Below are positions 1-4,502 of a stretch of DNA of 6,693 nt, one piece after another. The stretch is taken from assembly GCA_009920595.1 (NCBI GenBank), contig RFZR01000089.1:1-6693 (forward strand). The letters are read 5' to 3'. The notes under the pieces were generated by a model, which was not told the DNA's origin, did no database searches, and saw only the letters and a list, made by a program, of their open reading frames with translations. Origin of the DNA: Alphaproteobacteria bacterium (GTDB lineage Bacteria > Pseudomonadota > Alphaproteobacteria > Rhizobiales > Beijerinckiaceae). Numbering within the stretch: the stretch's first letter is position 1; every line of letters begins with the position of its first letter. The position numbers and the translations under genes are program-made.

Positions 1-1100
1 TTCACGCGCTCGTCCGCGACGAGAAGGGCGCGAAAATGTCGAAGTCGAAGGGCAATGTGATTGACCCGCTCGATTTGATCGACACCTATGGCGCGGACGC
101 GTTGCGTTTCACATTGTCGGCGATGGCGGCGCAGGGCCGCGACATCAAGCTCTCGACGCAACGCATCGAAGGCTATCGCAATTTCGCAACCAAGCTCTGG
201 AACGCTGCACGCTTTGCCGAGATGAATGGCTGCGCGCGGACGAACGGCTTTGATCCGAAGTCGGTAAAGCTCTCGCTCAACAAATGGGCTATCGGCGAAT
301 TGGCAACGGCAACGGCAGAGATCACGCGCGCGATTGAAGCCTATCGCTTCAATGATGCGGCGAATGCCGCCTATCGCTTCACATGGAATGTCTATTGCGA
401 CTGGTATCTCGAACTCGCAAAGCCCGTGTTTATGGGCGAGGACGAAGCGGCGAAAGCCGAGACGCGCGCGAGCATCGCTTATGTGCTCGATGGCATTTTG
501 AAAATCCTGCATCCGTTCATGCCGTATCTCACGGAAGAACTCTGGGCGATCAAAGGTGCGGAAGGGCCGAAGCGCGAGAGCATTTTGGCGTTGACCGATT
601 GGCCGTCGCTTGCAGGGCTTGAAGCCCCCGATGCAGAAGCCGAGATCGGCTGGCTTGTCGATCTCGTCACTGAAATCCGTTCAGCACGCAACGAAATCAA
701 TGTGCCTGCGAGCACGCAGATTCCGCTCGTGCTTGTTGGCGCCTCCGCTGCAACGCGGGATCGCGCGACGCGCTGGAATGATATGCTGAAGCGCCTTGCG
801 CGTCTCTCGGATATTTCATTCGCCGATCAACCACCGGCGCAATCGGCGCAGATGGTTATTCGTGGTGAAGTCTCGGCTCTGCCACTGGCAGGCGTGATCG
901 ACATTGCAGCCGAGCAAGCCCGCTTGAAGAAAGAGCTTGAGAAGATCGCATCGGAAATCACGAAGATTGATTCAAAGCTCAACAATGCTGACTTCATGGC
1001 GCGCGCGCCGGAAGAGATCGTCGAAGAGCAGCATGAACGCCGCGCGGAATTCGCAGAGCGACAGGTGAAGCTTTCGGAAGCGTTGTCGCGGTTGGCTTAA
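1..1100 (+). CDS. valS: Valyl-tRNA synthetase, C-terminal part (5' truncated by window)
   Basis: Cytoplasmic class I aminoacyl-tRNA synthetase that charges tRNA-Val with valine. The frame is open from the left edge (first whole codon at base 3), so the gene starts outside the window; the ATG at 36 is internal. The second class I signature, KMSKSKGNVIDP, is encoded at about 33-68 and marks the end of the catalytic domain. It is followed by the helical anticodon-binding domain (RNFATKLWNAARF, then HPFMPYLTEELW), the usual order in ValRS. The last roughly 65 residues are charged and heptad-like (AEQARLKKELEKIASEI), matching the C-terminal coiled-coil arm of ValRS that contacts the tRNA. The stop is TAA at 1098-1100. 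Nothing in the visible part looks broken. IleRS and LeuRS share the fold, but the C-terminal coiled coil and the sequence around KMSKS favour ValRS. The next gene is convergent. Confidence 0.96.
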   Translation, partial: HALVRDEKGAKMSKSKGNVIDPLDLIDTYGADALRFTLSAMAAQGRDIKLSTQRIEGYRNFATKLWNAARFAEMNGCARTNGFDPKSVKLSLNKWAIGELATATAEITRAIEAYRFNDAANAAYRFTWNVYCDWYLELAKPVFMGEDEAAKAETRASIAYVLDGILKILHPFMPYLTEELWAIKGAEGPKRESILALTDWPSLAGLEAPDAEAEIGWLVDLVTEIRSARNEINVPASTQIPLVLVGASAATRDRATRWNDMLKRLARLSDISFADQPPAQSAQMVIRGEVSALPLAGVIDIAAEQARLKKELEKIASEITKIDSKLNNADFMARAPEEIVEEQHERRAEFAERQVKLSEALSRLA

Positions 1101-1135
1101 TCTGATCGTCATGGCGAGCGGGTGCGAAGCAATAT

Positions 1136-1225
1136 AGTGAAGGTCTCAGGGCTCAGGCGGTAGGGCATAGGAAAAGTAATACACTATTGCCTACTGCCTC
1201 CACCCTAATCTCTACACCCTCACTT
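1136..1225. repeat. Degenerate 7-bp repeats arranged as a large inverted repeat
   Basis: From 1184 to 1225 the + strand reads as six consecutive 7-mers that all begin with CT: CTATTGC, CTACTGC, CTCCACC, CTAATCT, CTACACC, CTCACTT. From 1170 back to 1136 the minus strand reads as five more: CTATGCC, CTACCGC, CTGAGCC, CTGAGAC, CTTCACT. The two runs face away from a 13-base centre (1171-1183). The whole spacer between valS and the convergent DUF4864 gene is therefore a head-to-head array of a drifting CTANNSC-like unit, ending one base inside the stop codon of the downstream gene. It codes for nothing. It resembles the intergenic heptamer repeats known from cyanobacteria and some other bacteria; the family here is not identified. 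Confidence 0.7.
1155..1199. terminator. Stem-loop between convergent genes, possible two-way terminator
   Basis: Bases 1155-1170 pair with 1184-1199 over 16 positions with two internal mismatches and one G-T pair, leaving a 13-base loop. It lies between the ends of valS (+) and the DUF4864 gene (-), so it could end transcription from both sides. No clear T run follows either arm, so intrinsic termination is uncertain; the hairpin may simply follow from the mirrored heptamers. Confidence 0.35.
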
Positions 1226-1653
1226 CACACCATCCCCTCGCTCTTCAAGAGCCGGCATCCGGTGATTTTCCATTCACCCGCGCTGTCACGCTCGAGCGTG
1301 TAAAGTGCAGACCAGTTCCGCCCCTGTTCATCAATCAAGCGCACGATTTGCGAATAGCCGTTATCGAGGGGCGTGGGCTCGTTAAAGCTCCATGACTTTG
1401 CGCGATAGACAGGTGGATAGCCTGTCTTCACCATCTCCATGAAGATCTGCGAAGACGGAAAAATCTTTTTGATGATATCCGCCGCGTGCCCATAAGCGCG
1501 TTGCGTGTCATCTTCATTGAAGGCTTTTAACTGATCGCTGATCACGGATTGAATTTCACTCGCCGCGTCAGCATGGGCGCGCGGCGCGAATGTCGTGACA
1601 CTTGCGAACATCAGGAGCGCTAAGAGGCAGAGGCGGAACGCATATCGCGGCAT
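1225..1653 (-). CDS. Secreted DUF4864 family protein
   Basis: A 142-residue protein with a typical Sec signal peptide: Arg at positions 3 and 7, a hydrophobic stretch at about 8-23 (LCLLALLMFASV), and a likely cut after AHA at residue 28. The mature part should be periplasmic or exported. The body reads like DUF4864: a helix near SVISDQLKAFNEDD, then FMEMVKTGYPPVYRAKSW, and a strand pair around NWSALYTLERD and EWKITGC. These proteins resemble the SnoaL/NTF2-like fold; their function is unknown and none is claimed here. An in-frame TTG lies at 1659, but the ATG at 1653 is preferred because AAGGGAG (1660-1666) sits 6 bases before it. The gene starts 18 bases after the tusA-like gene ends, same strand, so the two are probably co-transcribed with tusA first. 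Confidence 0.85.
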   Translation of the reverse strand: MPRYAFRLCLLALLMFASVTTFAPRAHADAASEIQSVISDQLKAFNEDDTQRAYGHAADIIKKIFPSSQIFMEMVKTGYPPVYRAKSWSFNEPTPLDNGYSQIVRLIDEQGRNWSALYTLERDSAGEWKITGCRLLKSEGMV

Positions 1654-1659
1654 AACCAA

Positions 1660-1666
1660 CTCCCTT
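1660..1666 (-). promoter_or_regulatory. Ribosome binding site deciding the DUF4864 start
   Basis: AAGGGAG on the minus strand ends 6 bases before the ATG at 1653. It directly abuts the alternative TTG at 1659, which would leave no spacing, so the ATG is the better start. Confidence 0.7.
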
Positions 1667-1671
1667 CGGGT

Positions 1672-1896
1672 TCAGGCTTTCTCGATGAGAAAAGCAATCA
1701 CCTCTTCATTACGCGTCTCTTCGATCAGACGATCACCTGTCTCGGTGAGCGCATGGGGAATGTCGATTACGGCCATGGGGTCCGTCACGGTGACATAAAG
1801 CCGCGTGCCTTTTTCCAAGCTCGCGAGCGCTTTGCGCAGGCGAAGTGCCGGGAGCGGACATTTCAGCCCTTTGAGATCAAGTATAGGGGCGGTCAT
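1672..1896 (-). CDS. tusA: TusA/SirA-like sulfur carrier protein
   Basis: A 74-residue cytoplasmic protein of the TusA (SirA/YedF/YeeD) family, the usual size. The hallmark N-terminal CPxP motif is present as C13-P14-L15-P16, preceded by the typical LDLKGLKCPLP context; Cys13 would carry the persulfide. The middle (YVTVTDPMAVIDIPH) matches the conserved strand and Asp-containing loop, and the end (VIAFLIEKA) the final helix. In E. coli TusA relays sulfur from IscS to tRNA thiolation and influences molybdenum cofactor synthesis. Here the gene is divergent from mobB across 69 bases and precedes a DUF4864 gene, so a link to cofactor sulfur chemistry is possible but inferred. Family members vary in partner, so the symbol means family level only. 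The ATG at 1896 has only a weak purine stretch (AAAAGACG) upstream. Confidence 0.88.
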   Translation of the reverse strand: MTAPILDLKGLKCPLPALRLRKALASLEKGTRLYVTVTDPMAVIDIPHALTETGDRLIEETRNEEVIAFLIEKA

Positions 1897-1906
1897 GGTG
1901 CGTCTT

Positions 1907-1935
1907 TTGACAAATTGCGGTCAGGGCGTCAAAGC
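1907..1935 (+). promoter_or_regulatory. Candidate mobB promoter and small inverted repeat
   Basis: A perfect TTGACA (-35 type) lies at 1907-1912, but the hexamer 17 bases on (CAAAGC, 1930-1935) is a poor -10 match. The same stretch has mirrored arms TTGAC (1907-1911) and GTCAA (1928-1932), 16 bases apart, in the 69-base gap between divergent tusA and mobB. It could hold a promoter, an operator or both; the support is weak. Confidence 0.3.
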
Positions 1936-1965
1936 GGGGGCGTGAGCGGGTGCTGCGGGGTGAAG

Positions 1966-2493
1966 ATGAAGATTATAGGGCTAGCGGGCTGGAGCGGGGC
2001 GGGAAAGACGACATTGATCAAGCGGCTTTTGCCCTGTTTGGTTGCGCGTGGGCTTTCCGTCTCAACGGTCAAACACGCGCATCACCGGTTCGATATCGAT
2101 CATCCTGGCAAAGATTCCTATGCGCATCGCGAGGCGGGGGCGAAGGAAGTGTTGATCGTCTCGGGCGAGCGCTTCGCTCTGATGCATGAATTGCGCGGGG
2201 AGGCTGAGCCTGATCTGAAGCGGCTCATCTCTTTGATGACGCCCGTCGATTTCGTGATTGTTGAAGGTTTTAAATCGGCCGCCTATCCGAAGATTGAAAT
2301 TCATCGCGCCGAGAATGGGAAAGAGTTTCTCTATCCAAGCGATGAGCGGATCCTCGCGGTGGCGAGTGATCAACCGGAACGCATCAAAGAACGGCCTTCA
2401 TTTGATCTTGGCGATGTGGACACGATTGCCGATTTTGTTGTCGCCCATGCCGCGCCTGTCTCAGAGGTGCTTGAGAGCCTCAGCGCGGATTAA
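1966..2493 (+). CDS. mobB: Molybdopterin-guanine dinucleotide biosynthesis protein MobB
   Basis: A 175-residue P-loop GTPase that assists MobA in attaching GMP to molybdenum cofactor, used by DMSO-reductase-type enzymes such as formate dehydrogenase and nitrate reductase. The N-terminus MKIIGLAGWSGAGKTTL carries the Walker A motif (G8-T15). Next come VKHAHHRFDIDHPGKDSY (about 43-60), highly typical of MobB, and VDFVIVEGFK, the second conserved segment. Length matches the E. coli protein. The frame stays open upstream to 1753, but that extension overlaps tusA antisense and is unlike MobB. The ATG at 1966 gives the canonical N-terminus; a GTG at 1960 is the only near alternative. The purine-rich GGGGTG just before the start is a poor, close ribosome site. 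The gene converges on mobA with its last 14 bases overlapping mobA's end, unlike the co-directional mobAB of E. coli. Confidence 0.94.
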   Translation: MKIIGLAGWSGAGKTTLIKRLLPCLVARGLSVSTVKHAHHRFDIDHPGKDSYAHREAGAKEVLIVSGERFALMHELRGEAEPDLKRLISLMTPVDFVIVEGFKSAAYPKIEIHRAENGKEFLYPSDERILAVASDQPERIKERPSFDLGDVDTIADFVVAHAAPVSEVLESLSAD

Positions 2494-3097
2494 GGCGCAC
2501 GATGCGTGTTTCAGCGCGCTCAAGCTCTTCCGGCGTGTTGATGTTGAAAAACGGATCTTCATCCTCGCTCCATTCAACAGAATGAAAACCAATCTGGCGC
2601 GCCAAGCCGCGCAAGGATCGATCCTCTGATCGCTCTCGATAGGTTTGAAGTGTTGCATGAGAAGAGAGCGGCCAAAACCCTGTAGAATAATGAATTTGAT
2701 CTTTTGATTGCGCGAAGACGCACACCGCTTTTGATTGAATTTTGTCTGCCAATCTCTCGATCAAATCGTGAGGCAAAAAGGGCGTGTCACCGGCCAAGAG
2801 TGCGACATGACTTGCGGAAGAATGGTGCTCTTTCGCCCATCTCATCGCAGAGCTTAAACCCGTGAGCGGCCCTTGGCCGAGTGTGTCATCCGGCAAAAGT
2901 CTGAAGCGGAATTCCGAATAGGCTGAGGCGTCTTGAGGGGTCGCAAGCGCGATCGCGCTCACCTGCGGGCGAAGCCGTTCGATGACGTGATCAAGCAGAG
3001 TTCGGTCTGCAAGTTTGAGGAGCGGCTTCTCGACACCGCCCATGCGCGTGCCCTTGCCGCCGACAAGGATAACCGCAGGGATCATGTGTTTCGTCAT
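2480..3097 (-). CDS. mobA: Molybdenum cofactor guanylyltransferase MobA
   Basis: A 205-residue cytoplasmic nucleotidyltransferase that transfers GMP from GTP to Mo-molybdopterin. The N-terminal nucleotide-binding loop is ILVGGKGTRMGG (residues 10-21) followed by EKPLL, where the Lys is the conserved one. GPLTGLSSAM (76-85) matches the usual GPLaGi segment. LLAGDTPFLP holds the metal-binding Asp104. NINTPEEL near the C-terminus is the MobA-type ending. Starts at GTG 3112 and ATG 3085 are possible. ATG 3097 is chosen because it leaves a short lead before the first strand and has GGGGCG upstream; that site lies in a hairpin arm. CTP-using MocA is a close relative, but neighbouring mobB supports MobA. 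It follows hsp20 on the same strand after 64 bases. Confidence 0.9.
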   Translation of the reverse strand: MTKHMIPAVILVGGKGTRMGGVEKPLLKLADRTLLDHVIERLRPQVSAIALATPQDASAYSEFRFRLLPDDTLGQGPLTGLSSAMRWAKEHHSSASHVALLAGDTPFLPHDLIERLADKIQSKAVCVFAQSKDQIHYSTGFWPLSSHATLQTYRERSEDRSLRGLARQIGFHSVEWSEDEDPFFNINTPEELERAETRIVRLNPR

Positions 3098-3103
3098 AAA
3101 GCG

Positions 3104-3132
3104 CCCCGACACGAATTCACATCGCGTCGGGG
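3104..3132 (-). terminator. 11-bp hairpin between hsp20 and mobA
   Basis: On the minus strand, CCCCGACGCGA (3132-3122) pairs with TCGTGTCGGGG (3114-3104) over 11 positions with a single G-U pair and a 7-base loop. The pairing works for minus-strand RNA; in + strand RNA that G-U would be an A-C mismatch. It is followed by CGCTTT and the mobA ATG. It could end hsp20 transcripts, although the T run is only three long, or hide the GGGGCG upstream of mobA. Confidence 0.5.
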
Positions 3133-3161
3133 TGATCGCATAAATTGGTGAGGCGAACCAC

Positions 3162-3641
3162 TCAGTTTCCGCTTTTGACCGGGATCTCTTTGGCTTTTGC
3201 GCGGATCTCTGCGGGCTTCTTGATCTGGATTTTCAAGACGCCATGATCAAATTTTGCGTCAACCGCATTTGAGTCCGGTTCGAAATCAAGCGGAATGCTG
3301 CGGCTAAAGGCGCCGAAGCTTCGCTCGTTCACATAGTAATCTTTCCCCTTTTTCTCTTCTTCTTTTTTCTTTTCACCACTGAGGATTAGGCGGTTTCCTT
3401 CAAGCGAAACAGAAAGATCTTTTTCGCTCACACCCGGCAGGTCCGCGGTGATCTCGATCATGTCTTTCGTCTCCGCAAGATCGATCGAGGGCATCGCCAG
3501 GAAGGAGCCATCCGTTTCGCCCGATGGCAAGCGCCGCTCGATCATGCCGAACATGTCTTGCATGTCGCGGCGCAAAGATTGGAAGGGATCGAAAGAGGGG
3601 CTGTGATTGTTAGACCAGAGAGAGGGAATCAAAGACCGCAT
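3162..3641 (-). CDS. Hsp20 family small heat-shock protein
   Basis: A 159-residue ATP-independent chaperone of the alpha-crystallin family; such proteins bind unfolding proteins as large oligomers in the cytoplasm. A short N-terminal arm (LWSNNHSPSFDPFQSLRRDM) leads into the alpha-crystallin domain at about 50-142. This begins MPSIDLAETKDMIEITADLPGV, continues DLSVSLEGNRLILSGEK, has a Lys/Glu-rich loop (90-100) and a RSFGAFSRSIPL segment, and ends with the hallmark GVL (134-136) in DAKFDHGVLKIQI. The C-terminal tail has EIPVK (152-156), a variant of the IxI anchoring motif. Length and layout fit the class common in alphaproteobacteria (HspA/IbpA-like). The start at 3641 is supported by AAAGGAG (3649-3655) 7 bases upstream. 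That site can be buried in a leader hairpin, suggesting temperature control. The gene is divergent from the 118-residue protein. Confidence 0.94.
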   Translation of the reverse strand: MRSLIPSLWSNNHSPSFDPFQSLRRDMQDMFGMIERRLPSGETDGSFLAMPSIDLAETKDMIEITADLPGVSEKDLSVSLEGNRLILSGEKKKEEEKKGKDYYVNERSFGAFSRSIPLDFEPDSNAVDAKFDHGVLKIQIKKPAEIRAKAKEIPVKSGN

Positions 3642-3649
3642 GAGAACGC

Positions 3650-3677
3650 TCCTTTGGGCTGAGGATATATCAAGGGA
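3650..3677 (-). promoter_or_regulatory. Candidate RNA thermometer hairpin over hsp20 ribosome site
   Basis: In the hsp20 leader, UCCCUUG (3677-3671) can pair with CAAAGGA (3656-3650) at 6 of 7 positions, with one C-A mismatch and a 14-base loop. The second arm contains nearly all of the ribosome binding site. A weak, mismatched stem over this site is what ROSE-type and similar thermometers in alphaproteobacterial small heat-shock leaders look like. The typical ROSE UYGCU signature was not found, so the class is open. Folding was by hand. Confidence 0.4.
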
Positions 3678-3700
3678 TGGACGCGAACTGTCCTTGGTCC

Positions 3701-3722
3701 GTTAACCTCGAGGAAGGCTAAC
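3701..3722 (-). promoter_or_regulatory. Upstream hairpin in hsp20 leader
   Basis: On the minus strand GUUAGCCUU pairs with GAGGUUAAC over 9 positions, including two G-U pairs, with a CCUC loop. The G-U pairs mean it folds well only as minus-strand RNA, consistent with a role in the hsp20 leader. It lies about 60-80 bases before the start codon, as the upstream hairpins of multi-hairpin thermometers do. The transcription start is not known. Confidence 0.4.
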
Positions 3723-3741
3723 AGGGCGTGTCCCGCTTTTC

Positions 3742-3757
3742 CTTGACCCATCTCAAG
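3742..3757. promoter_or_regulatory. CTTGA-N6-TCAAG inverted repeat between divergent genes
   Basis: Perfect 5-bp arms, CTTGA and TCAAG, separated by 6 bases, lie in the 232-base gap between hsp20 and the 118-residue gene. Each arm reads CTTGA on its own strand, resembling a -35 element of heat-shock or housekeeping type facing each gene. On the + strand TTGACC is followed after 17 bases by GATAGA, a weak -10. No convincing -10 was found on the hsp20 side. The rest of the gap holds the two leader hairpins and nothing else recognised. Confidence 0.3.
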
Positions 3758-3873
3758 CGGCAGTCGATAGAGAGGGGCCCGAGATTTTGGGTGTCATGAG
3801 ACTTTCATCGTCCGGCTGATTTCTACTTTTCCGGTTTTCATGGTTTCATGAGTCGTCTTCAGGAGATTCGCCT

Positions 3874-4230
3874 ATGGCTTCCACCGTTATCGAAGTGGCC
3901 CTCAAGGATCTGGAGGAGGCGGAGTCAGACCGCATTGAGCAACTCGTCGAAACGCTTGCCAATGACATCATTCCCTCGCTTTCCGAGGCAGCTGGCGTAT
4001 CGGGGACCGATCTTGCAGCCCGTTTGATGGCCGAACTTGGCTATATTGTTGGCTATACGAGCCATCCGGCCGATGCTTTGGATGTGCTCGCCGCGACCGG
4101 ACAGGCTGTGCGAACGGGTGTTTCGGAGGCGGAAGCTTTGGCCGCGGCCGAGGGCGCTGAGACGAGCGAAGAGGGCGAGCGGGACACCACTTGGGCTCCT
4201 CGCACCAAAACGGGCGGAAATCTTCATTGA
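3874..4230 (+). CDS. Uncharacterised acidic 118-residue protein
   Basis: Not recognised as any known family. The start is well supported: AGGAGA at 3861-3866 lies 7 bases before the ATG. The protein is rich in Ala, Glu and Asp, has no Cys, no signal peptide and no membrane segment, so it should be cytoplasmic. Residues about 5-60 look helical and amphipathic (VALKDLEEAESDRIEQLVETL, then DLAARLMAELGYIVGY). A stretch around SHPADALDVLAATGQAV follows, then an Ala/Glu-rich helix (VSEAEALAAAEGAE) and a short polar tail likely to be disordered. Third-position G/C bias resembles its neighbours, which supports real coding. It is divergent from hsp20 and might share stress control, which is only inference from position. 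It converges on the tRNA-Lys gene 29 bases away. Confidence 0.75.
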   Translation: MASTVIEVALKDLEEAESDRIEQLVETLANDIIPSLSEAAGVSGTDLAARLMAELGYIVGYTSHPADALDVLAATGQAVRTGVSEAEALAAAEGAETSEEGERDTTWAPRTKTGGNLH

Positions 4231-4233
4231 AAT

Positions 4234-4258
4234 CCCGCCTTTGCCGGTAACGGGCGGG
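4234..4258 (-). terminator. Intrinsic terminator of tRNA-Lys
   Basis: Reading out of the tRNA on the minus strand, CCCGCC (4258-4253) pairs with GGCGGG (4239-4234) around a 13-base loop, directly followed by ATTTCA. The stem starts one base after the encoded CCA. The T-rich tail lies on the minus-strand side only, so it fits the tRNA better than the convergent + strand gene, though it may affect both. Confidence 0.55.
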
Positions 4259-4259
4259 G

Positions 4260-4335
4260 TGGTGAGCGCGCCGGGATTCGAACCCGGGACCTACTGATTA
4301 AAAGTCAGTTGCTCTACCGGCTGAGCTACGCGCTC
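4260..4335 (-). tRNA. tRNA-Lys (anticodon UUU)
   Basis: A complete 76-base cloverleaf with encoded CCA. Acceptor GAGCGCG pairs fully with CGCGCUC; U8-A9 follow; the D stem is GCUC/GAGC; the anticodon stem ACUGA/UCAGU encloses the loop CUUUUAA with anticodon UUU at 4302-4300; the variable loop is AGGUC; the T stem CCGGG/CCCGG carries the UUCGAAU loop; A73 then CCA. All stems pair, so it should be functional. It decodes AAA and AAG. No duplicated 3' tRNA fragment that would mark an integrated element is seen in the window. Confidence 0.97.
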
Positions 4336-4348
4336 TTAACGCGTGCCC

Positions 4349-4377
4349 TGCCTAAAGCGTGGGGGAGAGCCGGTCAA
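4349..4377 (-). promoter_or_regulatory. Candidate tRNA-Lys promoter
   Basis: On the minus strand TTGACC (4377-4372) is followed after 17 bases by TAGGCA (4354-4349), 13 bases upstream of the tRNA 5' end. The -35 matches well and the -10 poorly, but spacing and distance suit a short-leader stable RNA gene. Confidence 0.4.
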
Positions 4378-4460
4378 TAGGCGAAACCGCCGCATCAGGG
4401 CCTTAAATCATGCTCACTCATATTGTGTTCATTGATTTCCACTAGAGAAATGGGGTCAGT

Positions 4461-4475
4461 GCCGAAGGAATCGGC
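4461..4475 (+). other. Small hairpin before glmU ribosome site
   Basis: GCCGA and TCGGC form a perfect 5-bp stem around AGGAA; a second TCGGC at 4479-4483 offers an alternative partner. It lies shortly before AAGGA (4487-4491), the likely glmU ribosome site, 11 bases from the ATG. It may be chance. The remaining 4378-4460 stretch shows nothing clear beyond AT-rich sequence that could hold the glmU promoter. Confidence 0.25.
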
Positions 4476-4502
4476 GGATCGGCAAGAAGGACAGTCAGAT
4501 AG

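Noticed and set aside
1753..1965. Upstream extension of the mobB reading frame
   Set aside because: It lies antisense to tusA, adds 71 residues unlike MobB, and the canonical MobB N-terminus begins at the ATG at 1966.
1972..1977. Perfect TATAAT on the minus strand upstream of tusA
   Set aside because: It lies inside mobB coding sequence and no -35-like hexamer occurs at normal spacing, so it is probably chance.
3720..3790. Heat-shock sigma (RpoH) promoter for hsp20
   Set aside because: CTTGAG is present on the minus strand, but the hexamer at the right distance (GGGACA) does not match a heat-shock -10.
4037..4297. Open frame running into the tRNA-Lys gene
   Set aside because: It overlaps the better supported 118-residue gene in another frame and ends in the antisense of the T loop (PGFEPGT is the usual tRNA-antisense peptide).
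4260..4335. tRNA-Lys as an integration site
   Set aside because: No integrase gene and no repeated 3' tRNA fragment is seen in the window.
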